Below are positions 26,699 to 36,498 of a DNA stretch of 64,000 nt, piece after piece. This stretch comes from Streptomyces bungoensis (GTDB lineage Bacteria > Actinomycetota > Actinomycetes > Streptomycetales > Streptomycetaceae), in assembly GCF_001514215.1 (NCBI RefSeq), contig NZ_KQ948851.1, positions 1 to 64,000 on the forward strand. The letters are read 5' to 3'. The notes below the pieces were generated by a model, which did not search any database, was not told the origin of the DNA, and saw only the letters and a program-made list of their open reading frames with translations. Each line of letters opens with the position of its first letter. The stretch's first letter is position 1. The translations under genes and the position numbers were made by a program.

Positions 26699-26727
26699 TC
26701 TGCCCCTGGCCAGGTGCCAGGGGCAGA
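26699..26727. terminator. Bidirectional terminator hairpin, 12-bp perfect stem
   Basis: TCTGCCCCTGGC pairs with GCCAGGGGCAGA around a five-base loop, four bases after the DUF397 stop and 23 bases from the stop of the convergent methyltransferase gene. A clear shared terminator. Confidence 0.8.
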
Positions 26728-26749
26728 CCTGTCCGGCAGGGCGCGCCAG

Positions 26750-29700
26750 CTATGCCTGTACGGCTTCGCAGGCGGGCGGAGTCCAACGGCCGGCGGCGAT
26801 CTCCGCGTCCAGCCGGGCCTGGAAGTGGGCGTGTGCGGCCCTCATCTCGGCCTCTCGGTCGGCCTTGTAGAAGGGGGCCTGGTAGCCCTCCGGGGGCGGG
26901 GTGTGCTCCGGGTCTTCCAAGTGGGCGAGGAGATCGAGGTAGTCCTGCTTGGTCTGGCCGTGGCCGTATGTGTTGAAGTCGCCCGCGATCTTGCGGCCGC
27001 TTGCGTCGAAGTAGGTCGCCGACTCGTAGTCGTAAAGCTGCGGGTAGCGGGACTTGAAGATCGCGGCGAGCTGATCGGCGGTGATGCCGAGCCAGACGGC
27101 TACGAGGGCATCGAGCTCGACGAGCGCGGCGCGGCGCTCGTGCTCGGTGCGGAGCGGGGTGTTGTACTCCCAGGTTGACTTGAGGCCGGCGGAGAGGGGT
27201 TTCAGGCGAGGCCAGTGGGGGTTGGCCCAGTCTTCGTAGCCTGCCCAGCGAGGGTCGAACAGCTCCGTCCAGAGGGGGGTGTAGTGGATGGTGAGAGCGT
27301 TTAGGCGGAGGGCGCGGAGGATGAGGGCAGGAGCGAGAGGGTGCTTCGGGTCGGGGGCGGGCATTTTGTGGGCCTCGGCGACACGGAGGTCCGCGCGACC
27401 GGTGATACGGAGTAGGTAGTCGAGCGGCAGCGACGCCCAAAAGCCAGCGTTGAGTACGGTCATACGCTCGTCCGCCAGCGCCATCGAGTGCACGCCGTCG
27501 ATATGGGCGGGGCCGGGCGGAATGAGGGCGGCCTGCAAACTGCGGCTGGTGTTGAAAGGGATCATTCGACGCCAAGCCACCCGAAAGTATGTGGTGAACG
27601 GGCTCCCGAGCCAGTTGTCTTGGCGTGCAAGATACGTCGCCCGGTCGGTAGCCCGCACAAGGTTGGCTACGGGAACAAACGCCTCGGACAACTCAGTCGG
27701 CACGAGCGGGTCCCAGTCCCTGTTGTTCCGACATGGGATCCTCGGTTCTTTCGAGAAGGGAAGAGCCGATGCGAAGTGCGGCCCTTGGAGGATTACATCC
27801 GCGAGCTCGGGGACGGCCTGGTTGCCCCAACGGATCAGCCCTTCCTTCTTGGCACCAGTTTCGTGGTACCCGCTTGAGATCATCGGGTGATAATCGGCCA
27901 AGCTGCTACCGTAGGTGGCCAGTGCCTCGATTGCCCCTTGCTCGGCTCCGAGGACCGGGTACAGCAGAGGAGCTTGTGCCGCGCCGCCCGTCGAGCCGGT
28001 TAGGGCCTGCCAGCTGGCCAGCAAGTTCTTATCCACGCGTACCACGCGCTCGCGGTGCGGCCGGATGTCCCATGAACCGTTGTGCTTGATGCCGGGCGTC
28101 ACGCCTTGTCCATCGTGGAGCAGTGAATCAGGCAGAACGTTGGCGCCGCGCAGTTCGCTGAGATGCAAGAAGTCAGGCTGTTGCGGTGCGCCGTAGACAT
28201 GTAGCCCAAATTCCCAGCCTCGGTCGATTTCATCAAACGCCCAGTTCGCCGAGTTTACAAAGTGTGCGTGTACTCGGAGATGCCGATACGCGGCGGCTCG
28301 GATGGCACCCTCGCGTACGCCGCCGAAGTGGGTGTCTGGGTGGATCATGCCTGCGCTGCCGTACGGTGCGATCTGCTGCCATACCCGACTCATGAAGGCC
28401 CGGTAGAGGTCGCCTTGGGTGCCCACGAGGAGCGGATATGTTGCCGGACTGCCCAAATTGGCGACTGATCCAGCAAGGGAGGCCAGCTCGTTGAGGAGGA
28501 AACCTTCGCCGTCCACACGCGCAGCCAGCACCTCGTCCTTGCGGAGGCGCCACGCCGCCACGCTGGGCTTCTCCTCCAACACGAACCACGGATCCAATTC
28601 CGCCAGAACCAAATCCTCCTGCCACCGAGGCCTCACCCAAGGCGGATTCCCCACCTGCAAATCAAACCCACCCCGCGCAAACACCTGCGCGAACTCCAGC
28701 TCCCAGTGGAAGAACCCCTGAGCCGCAGCCACATCCTTCGCCACACCCGCCCAAAGGAACCGGTCCTCCAACCCCTGGAACCGGTCCATGCCCATCCACT
28801 CGGGCAGCTCGTCCTCGTACACCGACAGGTCGTCCAGCGTCTCGAACGTCGACACCAGCGACTCACTCGGCACGTCCTGCGTCCCCAGCAGCGCCTCCGC
28901 GAAGTCCAGCCAGTCCTCCAGCGAGGCCAGCGCGATGACCTCCCGGCGCTGCCCCTTGACCTGCTCCGCGCGACGCCCGGTGCGGCGGCGGGACACCGAG
29001 TCCCGCGTCAGCGTCATCTGCTGGGGCTCGGCCGCGAACCCCGGCAGGGCGTCCGCCTCCCAGGCCAGCAGGATCCCGGAGTCCTCCTCGACGGCCGCGG
29101 AAACCCCCGCCGCCTCCAACTCCGCCGCCCGTTCCGCCAACGCCTTGGCCCGCGCGTACTTCTCGTCCGTACCGTCCAGCAGCGCAGCGCTCTGCACGGG
29201 CCAGAACCACAGCGCGCACCACGCGTTCATGAGCGTCTTCAGCCGCCAATAGGGGGTGTCCTCGGCCTCGAGGTCGGCGAGCACCTCGTCCCGCTGCACC
29301 GCGACCTCCGGCCGCCGCAGCCAGTCGCCCTCCGCGCCCCACACCTCGATCCGCCGGGAGATGTCCCGCTCCGACAGCTCCAGCCGCCGTACGACCAGAT
29401 CCCACAGGTACTCGGCCCGCCGGGCCAGCCCCTGGAGCCGGGCCGTCTGCTTCGCCGTAGGCGACTTGGTGATCGCCTTCCGCCAGGCGCCCAGCGCCTT
29501 CGCCGCCTCCGGCGCGAGTGCCTTCGCCTCCTTCTCGGCCGCGACCGCGCCCCACTCCTTCGCGGGCAGCAGGAAGTGGTGCACCGCGCCTTCCGGCAAC
29601 CGCTCGCCCGCCACCGCGTCCGCCAACGGGAACCGCTCCGGAGTGGTTCCCAGCCAGCCGCCCTTCTTCAGACGGTCGGCCGAGTACACCTCCCGCCGCC

Positions 29701-31885
29701 CGCCGATCAGGGAGTTGCCGCGTCGCAGGTGCAGGCCGAACCAGGGGGCCTCCATGCCGGGGTGCATGGTGTTGAGCCACAGGGAGACCTCGGCCAGCTC
29801 CACGGCCGTCTCGTTGAGGTCGACGCCGTACGAGTTGTGCAGCGCGATGTACGCCTTCGCCTTCTGGAGCTCGACGGCGTACTGCTCGGTGTCGATCGAC
29901 CTCCCCAACTCGCTCTGCCTGCGCCGCAGATACTCGGCGGCGACCTGGTTGATCGCCTCGTTGAGGAACGCGCCGGAGCCGAGCGCCGGCTCGCAGATCC
30001 GCCAGTTCAGCAGCTCCTTCGCCTCGGTCTCGTCGGTGAGGAGCTGCTGGAGGGCGAGCTGCACGGTCACCTTCGTCAGTGACTCCGGCGTGTAGTACGA
30101 GGCGGAGGTCTGCCGGTCGCGGCCGGAGAGGCGGTACACGAACGAACCCGGGGCGTAGCTCACCCGCCTGTCCTCGCCCGTGTGCCTGTCCCGGCGTCGT
30201 ACGAACACCGAGTCCGGGTACTCGTCGATCTTCGACTTGGGGACCAGCCAGGAGCCGTCCTTCGGGTCGCCGCCCTTCGCGACCTCGTACAGCTCCTCGC
30301 CCGCGATGAAGCCGCTGTACGACATCAGGCCCTCGTACACCGCGCCGAGCTGGTTGATGCCGAGCTGCGCGTACGAGATGAAGCCGCCGCGCTCGCCCCG
30401 CCTGCCCTGGGTGATCATCAGGCTGTGCAGCACCTGGTGGAGCGTGGCGTTGCGCAGCCGGGTGTCGAGGTAGCGGACGGACTCGCCCCGGGCCAGGGCC
30501 TCGTCGGAGTCGTGGCGCGGATCGAGGATGCTGTTCGCGCCGATCAGCCGGATGGCGTCCCGCTCGAACAGCTTGCTGTGCAGCGGCTCGAAGCGCAGGC
30601 CGACGTCCTCGCTGGTCTTCGCGTCGACGCCGTGGGTGCGGCGCGGGCGGTACCCGTCCTGGACCTTGCGGAAGAGCAGGTCCAGGGACTCGTACAGGTA
30701 GAAGCCGTTGCGTGCGGTGTCGCTGACCGGCTCCCGGTCGGCGATCAGCTCACCGAGCCGGCCGAGCCCGTACCCCTGCTGGTACTCGGGGTAGTCGGCC
30801 GGCAGGATGCCGAGCTCGGGGCGGGCCTCGGCGTACAGGAGGAACAGGATCCGGTAGAGGTAGCGCAGCGACTCGCGGGTCAACTGGCGCCCCAATTCAG
30901 GGAGTTCCTTGATCTCCTCCGGACGTACGCCTTGCTCGCGCAGCCGTTCCAGTACCTCGCCCGCGATCAGCTCGACGCTCTTGCGCAGGCCGTCGCGCAG
31001 CTCGCTGGAGACACCCACCGCGTGCTTGGCCGACTTGCCGACGAGTTCGGAGAGCGGATTCTCGCCGCCCTCCTCCGGGGTGCGCAGCGAGTCCGCGCCG
31101 AACAGCGCGGCTACCGTGTCGAGTTCGCCGCCCGCCCTGGTGTCGTTGCGCTGGAGCGCCGTGTCCAGGGAGACACCGAGGTAGCGGCCCTCGCCCCACA
31201 CCGCGCGGTCGGCGAGGACGAGCACGCCGCCGCCGAGCAGCAGGATGTACCGGGGCGGCTCTTCGCAGGCGAACAGGAACTTGGCCAGCTTGTCGCCGGT
31301 CTCCACGGGAGTCGTACCGTCGAGGGGCACCGGCTCCAGCAACCGGCCCCGGCCCTTCGGGTCGACCGCGGCGTCCGGTTCGGCCGCCCAGCCGCAGTCG
31401 AGCGCGAGCAGGCCCTTCTCGGCGTGGGCGACCGGGACCTCGTAGGTCTGCCCCGCGCGTACGACCGTGAGGGTGCGAGGCTTTGCGTCATAGCCCAGGG
31501 CACGCAGTACCTCGGCGTTCAGTGCCCGTACGCGCTCCCGCCACTTCGGGTCGCCGTAGGTCGCCTTCTCCTCGTCGCGTTCCCGGACCACGCGGATACC
31601 GTCCTCGTCCTCGGGGAGGGCGAAGGAGGACCGGGCCCGGAAGTAGTCGCGGCGCAGCGCCCGGAGACCGGCCCGGGGCGTCACCGGCAGTTCGCCGCCG
31701 CCGGGCGCCGGCATGGCGAGGGCCTCGTCCTCCGTGCCCCGCTCGTCCCCGGCGGGCGGCTTCGCCGCCTCCTCGCGTTCCTTCCATGCCTGGAGCAGGC
31801 CCGACTTGAGGTCCTTGGGCAGCACCTCGGCCAGATAGTGCGCCGAGAAGTAGTCGCCGCGGTTGACCAGGGAGTCGTACGTCAT
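26750..31885 (-). CDS. N6-adenine DNA methyltransferase, Eco57I/PglX/DrmMI-like
   Basis: 1711 residues. The methyltransferase core has SAM motif I ICEPALGSGAFLNEA (about 630) and catalytic motif IV QVGNPPWVRPRW (about 1080), the N6-adenine NPPW type. The N-terminal ~500 residues (SLVNRGDYFSAHYLAEVLPK, LLLGGGVLVLADR) match the accessory region of large defence methylases. The C-terminal third should hold target recognition; nt ~27400-28600 is visibly poorer in G+C than the rest, suggesting an exchanged recognition domain. Start ATG 31885 is 11 bp after the SNF2 helicase stop, so the two form an operon. With DrmD this is the DrmMI position of DISARM class 1, in which self-DNA is methylated and unmodified DNA attacked. 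Adjacent drmA and drmB are missing. Confidence 0.88.
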   Translation of the reverse strand: MTYDSLVNRGDYFSAHYLAEVLPKDLKSGLLQAWKEREEAAKPPAGDERGTEDEALAMPAPGGGELPVTPRAGLRALRRDYFRARSSFALPEDEDGIRVVRERDEEKATYGDPKWRERVRALNAEVLRALGYDAKPRTLTVVRAGQTYEVPVAHAEKGLLALDCGWAAEPDAAVDPKGRGRLLEPVPLDGTTPVETGDKLAKFLFACEEPPRYILLLGGGVLVLADRAVWGEGRYLGVSLDTALQRNDTRAGGELDTVAALFGADSLRTPEEGGENPLSELVGKSAKHAVGVSSELRDGLRKSVELIAGEVLERLREQGVRPEEIKELPELGRQLTRESLRYLYRILFLLYAEARPELGILPADYPEYQQGYGLGRLGELIADREPVSDTARNGFYLYESLDLLFRKVQDGYRPRRTHGVDAKTSEDVGLRFEPLHSKLFERDAIRLIGANSILDPRHDSDEALARGESVRYLDTRLRNATLHQVLHSLMITQGRRGERGGFISYAQLGINQLGAVYEGLMSYSGFIAGEELYEVAKGGDPKDGSWLVPKSKIDEYPDSVFVRRRDRHTGEDRRVSYAPGSFVYRLSGRDRQTSASYYTPESLTKVTVQLALQQLLTDETEAKELLNWRICEPALGSGAFLNEAINQVAAEYLRRRQSELGRSIDTEQYAVELQKAKAYIALHNSYGVDLNETAVELAEVSLWLNTMHPGMEAPWFGLHLRRGNSLIGGRREVYSADRLKKGGWLGTTPERFPLADAVAGERLPEGAVHHFLLPAKEWGAVAAEKEAKALAPEAAKALGAWRKAITKSPTAKQTARLQGLARRAEYLWDLVVRRLELSERDISRRIEVWGAEGDWLRRPEVAVQRDEVLADLEAEDTPYWRLKTLMNAWCALWFWPVQSAALLDGTDEKYARAKALAERAAELEAAGVSAAVEEDSGILLAWEADALPGFAAEPQQMTLTRDSVSRRRTGRRAEQVKGQRREVIALASLEDWLDFAEALLGTQDVPSESLVSTFETLDDLSVYEDELPEWMGMDRFQGLEDRFLWAGVAKDVAAAQGFFHWELEFAQVFARGGFDLQVGNPPWVRPRWQEDLVLAELDPWFVLEEKPSVAAWRLRKDEVLAARVDGEGFLLNELASLAGSVANLGSPATYPLLVGTQGDLYRAFMSRVWQQIAPYGSAGMIHPDTHFGGVREGAIRAAAYRHLRVHAHFVNSANWAFDEIDRGWEFGLHVYGAPQQPDFLHLSELRGANVLPDSLLHDGQGVTPGIKHNGSWDIRPHRERVVRVDKNLLASWQALTGSTGGAAQAPLLYPVLGAEQGAIEALATYGSSLADYHPMISSGYHETGAKKEGLIRWGNQAVPELADVILQGPHFASALPFSKEPRIPCRNNRDWDPLVPTELSEAFVPVANLVRATDRATYLARQDNWLGSPFTTYFRVAWRRMIPFNTSRSLQAALIPPGPAHIDGVHSMALADERMTVLNAGFWASLPLDYLLRITGRADLRVAEAHKMPAPDPKHPLAPALILRALRLNALTIHYTPLWTELFDPRWAGYEDWANPHWPRLKPLSAGLKSTWEYNTPLRTEHERRAALVELDALVAVWLGITADQLAAIFKSRYPQLYDYESATYFDASGRKIAGDFNTYGHGQTKQDYLDLLAHLEDPEHTPPPEGYQAPFYKADREAEMRAAHAHFQARLDAEIAAGRWTPPACEAVQA

Positions 31886-31896
31886 GGCAGCTTCTC

Positions 31897-34896
31897 TCAG
31901 CGGGTCACGGCGGGGCGGGGCCACCAGGCGGCGGGCGGGGACAGGGGCGGGGGGCCGAGGGTGACGAGCGGCGGCCCGCCGTCGTTCCTCTTGCGGTCTG
32001 GGTCCGGCACGAGCACCGCGAGTACCCGCAGCAGCGGTCGGCCTGTCGTCAGCAGCGAGTCGGCGAGGTCGGCCAGCCGATCCACGTCGCGATCCCCGGC
32101 GAGTGTGGGCTGGCGCCAGGCGGACAGCCGACGCTTGTACTCGGCGATGGGCTCGCGTAGTGGCTCCTCCCAGGCGTCGCGGCGCTCGGCGAGGAACTCC
32201 TCCGCCGCGCGCAGCACGTCGGGCAGGGCCTCGCGCAGCGGCTTGCTGTCGCGGTAGCGGGCCTTGTTGGCCATGCTCGGGCCGACCCCGCAGCGGTGCA
32301 GCAGCGACACCATGGTGTCGTCGATCGCACCCTGGCGAGTGACCCCCATCCACTTCACGACGGTGGGCCTGCCCAGCTTGTTCGAGTACACGCCCTGGAC
32401 GAGATAGACGGGCTCGGCCACGTTCGCTGTGATCATCGGGGCCTCCTGGCGGCCCATGCCGACGAGGACCTTGTCGGTGAGCCACTCGACGACCGGGTGC
32501 AGGTCCGTCAGCAGGGAGATCTCCGGCCAGCTCGACGTGGACGACTCCCGGGCCCGGTGGAGGGAGTGCTCGGCGAGGCGGCGGTTGAACGTCACGAGCA
32601 GGCGCTCGCGCAACCGCTGCTCGCGCAGGTAGTCCATGGGGAGCGCCTTCAGGCGGTGGACGAGCTCCGCCGGAGGGCGGAACGAGAGGAGGCCCGACTG
32701 CTGGTCGCGGTCCAGGTCCAGCCGGTCGCGGGCGTCCGGGTACACCTCGCGCAGGGCCTCGTCCAGGAAGTGTGCGGTCGAGTCGAAGAGACGGGGGACG
32801 ACGGGGCTCGCGGCGGCCCGGCCGGCCGACGGCTCCGTACCGGGGCCACCGCTCGCGGTCGAGCCGTCCGGCTCCGAGCCGTCCGCCGGTGGGGCGTCCT
32901 CGCCGACCGGGCCGAAGAAGTCCGCGAGGAAGTCGTCCAGGCCCGCGTCCTCGCCGTCCGTGCCGGAGCGGCGCGCGTCCAGGGACTCGTCCACGGTCCG
33001 GCCGCGCAGCAGGTCCTGGATGAGGGACTTCTCCTCCGCCTCCGCCCGGTACAGGCCGGTCACCGCCTCCGCGGTGCCCAGTGAGCGGTGGGCCTGGTCC
33101 TCGCGTTCCAGCAGCCGCTCGGCGACCACGGTGTCGTCCTTGGCGCCCTCGACCTCGCTGGTCAGGATCAGCGCGCGGAACTCAGGGGGACGGGCCTGCC
33201 CGTACCGGTCGATACGGCCGTTGCGCTGCTCGATACGGATCAGCGACCACGGCACGTCGTAGTGCACCAGCTGGTGGCACTGGCGGTGCAGGTTGACGCC
33301 CTCGGATGCCACGTCGCCGGTCAGCAGGACCCGTACGGGCGTGTCGGCCAGGCCGAACTCCTCGACGCAGGCCATCTGCTGCTCGTCGGAGAGACCGCCG
33401 TGCATGACCCGGACGCAGTCACGGGCGGCCCGTCCCTTGAACCCCAGTGCCGCGGGCAGCACCTGGGCCAGCCACTCCAGTGTCTGCACGCGCTCGGAGA
33501 AGACCACGACCCGCTCGTCCGACCCGGGTCCGACGCCGATCTCCTCGCGCAGCTGCCGCACGAGGGCGGCGAACTTCGCGGAGTCGGCCTCGGTCAGGCC
33601 GGCGACCAGCTCCGACAACCGGCCCAGGGCGGCCAGCTCGGCCTCGGTGCCCCGCCGGTCGTCCTTCTTCTCCAGGGTTTTGGTCCGCGCGGAGACCGTC
33701 GCCCGCAGCGCGGCGTGGGAGGACAGGAACGACTTCAGCAGCGTGTACGGGAAGAGGGGCACCGAGCTCACCGAGGCGCCGCCGTCCCCGGGCAGCCAGA
33801 CGGCGGCCAGCTCCTCGAAGATCTTCTCCTCGGCGGGAGTGGCGGGGCAGTGCACGGAATGGGAGGGGCCGCGGTCCGCCCACTGGCCCTTCATCTGCTC
33901 CCGCACCTCGGGGCTGATCTTGGTGCGGCGGATGAAGAGGTGCTCGATGTCGGCCGCGCGGTAGTTCTCCGGGTCCCGGATCGCCACCGGGTCGAGGAGG
34001 CCGATCAGTTCGGCGAACGACTTCGCGTCGCCGTTGTGCGGGGTCGCGGACGCCAGGATCAGGGCGTCGGTGCGGGGGGCGAGGGTGCGGGCGAGCTGGT
34101 TGCGCAGGGAACCCCGGTTGATCAGGTTGTGCGACTCGTCGATGACGACCGCGTCCCAGCGGATCTGCTCCAGATGGTGCTGGTACTGGTCGGTGTTCTT
34201 CAGGGTGTCGATGGAGACGGTGACCCGCTTGAACGAGGTGAAGGGGTTGCGGCCGGCCGGGATCTCCCGCTGGATCCGCTCGATGCCGACCGAGTCCAGC
34301 CGCACCAGCGGGATCGCGAACCGTGTCCACAGCTCGTGCTGGAACTGCTCCAGCACATGCTGCGGGGTGACCACCAGGATGCGCTCGCCCCGGCCGCGAC
34401 GGATCAGCTCGGCCAGCGTCAGACCGATCTCCAGGGTCTTGCCGAGGCCCACCACGTCCGCGATCAGCAGCCGCGGGCGGAGATTGCCGCCGGACAGAGC
34501 CAGCTCGGCCGGGCGCCGCTGGTACGGCAGCGGGTCCATCAGGAACGAGTCCGCCAGGGCGAGCCGGCGCTCCGACTGGGGAAGCGCGGTGCGGCGCAGG
34601 ACCGCCTCCAGGAACAGCCGGGAACGGCGGTAGTTGGGGGAGTCGTCCATGACGAGAGACGTCTCGCGCGGGTCGAGCAGCTCGATGCGGTCCAAGCCGG
34701 AGAAGAACACGGCCTCCTGGTCCCGGACGAACTCCGACACCCCGACCACCTCGATCCGGGTGCCGTCCTCGGCCGTCGGCATGGAGCTTCTGACCAGCCA
34801 CTCCTCGTCCCGCACGACCACCTGGGCACCGGCCGGGTACTGGTCCTGGCCGGTCGAGGCGCCACTCTGCTCCGCACTGGTCTGGACGGCGGTCAC
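31897..34896 (-). CDS. drmD: SNF2-type helicase, DISARM DrmD-like
   Basis: 999 residues. The SNF2 core has ADVVGLGKTLEIG (motif I, about 150), TPQHVLEQFQHELW, FAIPLVRLDSVGIERI, the DESH box (about 251), ILASATPHNG and the second lobe with RIEQRNGRIDRYGQ (about 557). The N-terminal RDEEWLVRS, VGVSEFVRDQEAVF and MDPLPYQRRPAEL match my recollection of DrmD proteins of DISARM class 1. A Ser/Gly/Pro-rich insert occurs about residues 640-690. GTG 34896 has AGGAGG seven bases before. It is the first gene of an operon with the large methyltransferase. DrmD is presumed to translocate on DNA in the defence complex; its exact role is not established. Confidence 0.85.
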   Translation of the reverse strand: MTAVQTSAEQSGASTGQDQYPAGAQVVVRDEEWLVRSSMPTAEDGTRIEVVGVSEFVRDQEAVFFSGLDRIELLDPRETSLVMDDSPNYRRSRLFLEAVLRRTALPQSERRLALADSFLMDPLPYQRRPAELALSGGNLRPRLLIADVVGLGKTLEIGLTLAELIRRGRGERILVVTPQHVLEQFQHELWTRFAIPLVRLDSVGIERIQREIPAGRNPFTSFKRVTVSIDTLKNTDQYQHHLEQIRWDAVVIDESHNLINRGSLRNQLARTLAPRTDALILASATPHNGDAKSFAELIGLLDPVAIRDPENYRAADIEHLFIRRTKISPEVREQMKGQWADRGPSHSVHCPATPAEEKIFEELAAVWLPGDGGASVSSVPLFPYTLLKSFLSSHAALRATVSARTKTLEKKDDRRGTEAELAALGRLSELVAGLTEADSAKFAALVRQLREEIGVGPGSDERVVVFSERVQTLEWLAQVLPAALGFKGRAARDCVRVMHGGLSDEQQMACVEEFGLADTPVRVLLTGDVASEGVNLHRQCHQLVHYDVPWSLIRIEQRNGRIDRYGQARPPEFRALILTSEVEGAKDDTVVAERLLEREDQAHRSLGTAEAVTGLYRAEAEEKSLIQDLLRGRTVDESLDARRSGTDGEDAGLDDFLADFFGPVGEDAPPADGSEPDGSTASGGPGTEPSAGRAAASPVVPRLFDSTAHFLDEALREVYPDARDRLDLDRDQQSGLLSFRPPAELVHRLKALPMDYLREQRLRERLLVTFNRRLAEHSLHRARESSTSSWPEISLLTDLHPVVEWLTDKVLVGMGRQEAPMITANVAEPVYLVQGVYSNKLGRPTVVKWMGVTRQGAIDDTMVSLLHRCGVGPSMANKARYRDSKPLREALPDVLRAAEEFLAERRDAWEEPLREPIAEYKRRLSAWRQPTLAGDRDVDRLADLADSLLTTGRPLLRVLAVLVPDPDRKRNDGGPPLVTLGPPPLSPPAAWWPRPAVTR

Positions 34897-34982
34897 CCGT
34901 GGCCTCCTGAGGCGGTTCGGTCGTACATGGTCAGGCCCCCTTCAGAGCCCGCCCATTATCGCGGGTCGCGGCGGTGTACGGG

Positions 34983-36371
34983 TCAGAAGGGTGCACTGGC
35001 CGCGTATGCCTCGCGCAGCCGCTGCGCGGTGATCCGGGCCTGGGCGGAATGCCGCAGCGAGCGCCGTCGGACGCTGCTGTCGCCGCTGCTCACGCGGCCT
35101 GGACCCGCCAGTCGTACCGGGGACCGTGCGCCGTCCGGATCCGTGGCCCGCTGCGCCGGTTCTCGCCCCGCCGTAGTGGAGGCGGGTGTGCCGTCGGGGG
35201 GCGGGGGCGTGGGGGTGTCGACGCGGGCGAGGATGAGGCGCGGGTCCGTGGGGGACGGCACCTGGGCGGGAGGCATCGACGGGGCGGACACCGCGGAGTC
35301 CCCCTGGGTGGGCCGCGATCCCTCCGGTCTCTGGCGGGCCGACTCGGTTGCCGGCGTCTCCGGCTCCGGCCGACTCGGCTCGGCATCGGTCGGGACACGG
35401 TCCGTCCGCGCCCGGTCCGGCGCCGCCGGTTCCGCCCCGGTCGGGCGGTCCACGGCGAGCAGGTCGTCGAGTACGTGTGCCGGAGCGGCCGTGTGGTTCG
35501 TGAGCCGGCGCCGAGCCTGGGCGACCTTGAACCCCCGCGCCTCGATCAGGGCCCGGCACCGCCGTACGACGTCGTCGAGCGTCGGCCGGTCCTCGGCACG
35601 GTGGGCGAGCATGGCCGTCAGCAGTGGCACGAGCTCCTCCGGCGCCCCTGACAGGTCGGGCGCGATCGTGGGATCGACGACCTGGTGGAACAGGAGGTGG
35701 ATGTTGTCGGCCCGGTAGGGAGCATGCCCGGAGGCCGCGAACAGCAGCACGGCACCCAACGCGTACACGTCGACCGCGGGTGTCAGCGGCTTCTCGCCGT
35801 TCGCCTGCTCCGGAGGCATGCAGGAGGGAGTGCCGACGACCGTGTTCGCCGCGGTCAGCGAAACGCTGGACTCCGCGAACACCGCGAGCCCGAAGTCGAT
35901 CACCTTGGGCCCGTTGGGGCCGAGCAGCACGTTGGCGGGCTTCAGATCACGATGGAGCAGACCCTGCTTGTGGACCGTCGCCAGCGCCTCCGCGAGCGTC
36001 GCGCCCAGCGAGGCGGTGAGCAGGGCGTCGAGCGGACCGTGCCTGCCCACATGCCTGCTGAGGTCCAGCCCCTCGACGTACTCGGTCGCCAGCCACGGCG
36101 GGTCCGCGTCCGGGTCGGCGTCCAGGAGGGCGGCGATGCGAGCTCCCCAGACGGCCTTGAGGATCTCCACCTCCTGGGCGAACCTGAGCCGGGTCTCGGA
36201 GTCCACCACGGACGGCTTGATCACCTTCACCGCGGCCGGCTCCCCGCCCGGCGACTCCCCCAGGTACACCTGCCCCATGCCGCCCTGCCCGATCCGCCCG
36301 AGCAGCTCGTATCCGCCCAGCTCGGAGGGATCGTCAGGGCTGAGGGGCGCGATGTGCACGTGGGTCCTCAC
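34983..36371 (-). CDS. Hanks-type Ser/Thr protein kinase with Pro-rich tail, no membrane anchor
   Basis: 462 residues. Complete kinase domain: glycine loop GRIGQGGMGQVY, Lys49, HRDLKPANVLL (140-), DFGL (159-), PPEQA in place of the usual APE, and a normal C-lobe ending near residue 285. The remaining ~175 residues are rich in Pro, Ala, Arg and Thr, without a membrane helix or PASTA repeat, ending in a basic SVRRRSLRHSAQARITAQRL. Start GTG 36371 has no clear ribosome site; a second GTG lies four codons in. It lies 86 bp upstream of the DrmD gene on the same strand. A signalling link to the island (compare PglW kinase in BREX type 2) is possible but only by position. Confidence 0.88.
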   Translation of the reverse strand: MRTHVHIAPLSPDDPSELGGYELLGRIGQGGMGQVYLGESPGGEPAAVKVIKPSVVDSETRLRFAQEVEILKAVWGARIAALLDADPDADPPWLATEYVEGLDLSRHVGRHGPLDALLTASLGATLAEALATVHKQGLLHRDLKPANVLLGPNGPKVIDFGLAVFAESSVSLTAANTVVGTPSCMPPEQANGEKPLTPAVDVYALGAVLLFAASGHAPYRADNIHLLFHQVVDPTIAPDLSGAPEELVPLLTAMLAHRAEDRPTLDDVVRRCRALIEARGFKVAQARRRLTNHTAAPAHVLDDLLAVDRPTGAEPAAPDRARTDRVPTDAEPSRPEPETPATESARQRPEGSRPTQGDSAVSAPSMPPAQVPSPTDPRLILARVDTPTPPPPDGTPASTTAGREPAQRATDPDGARSPVRLAGPGRVSSGDSSVRRRSLRHSAQARITAQRLREAYAASAPF

Positions 36372-36498
36372 AATCGGGACAGGCCGCCGGGGCAGGGATT
36401 CATCGGCACGTTAGTCCAGTCCGTGCAGGCAGGGATGGGCGACTGCGTGCAGCGGGTGCCGGCCGAGTCACCCTTCGTCGGACGCACCCGTGTCCGGC

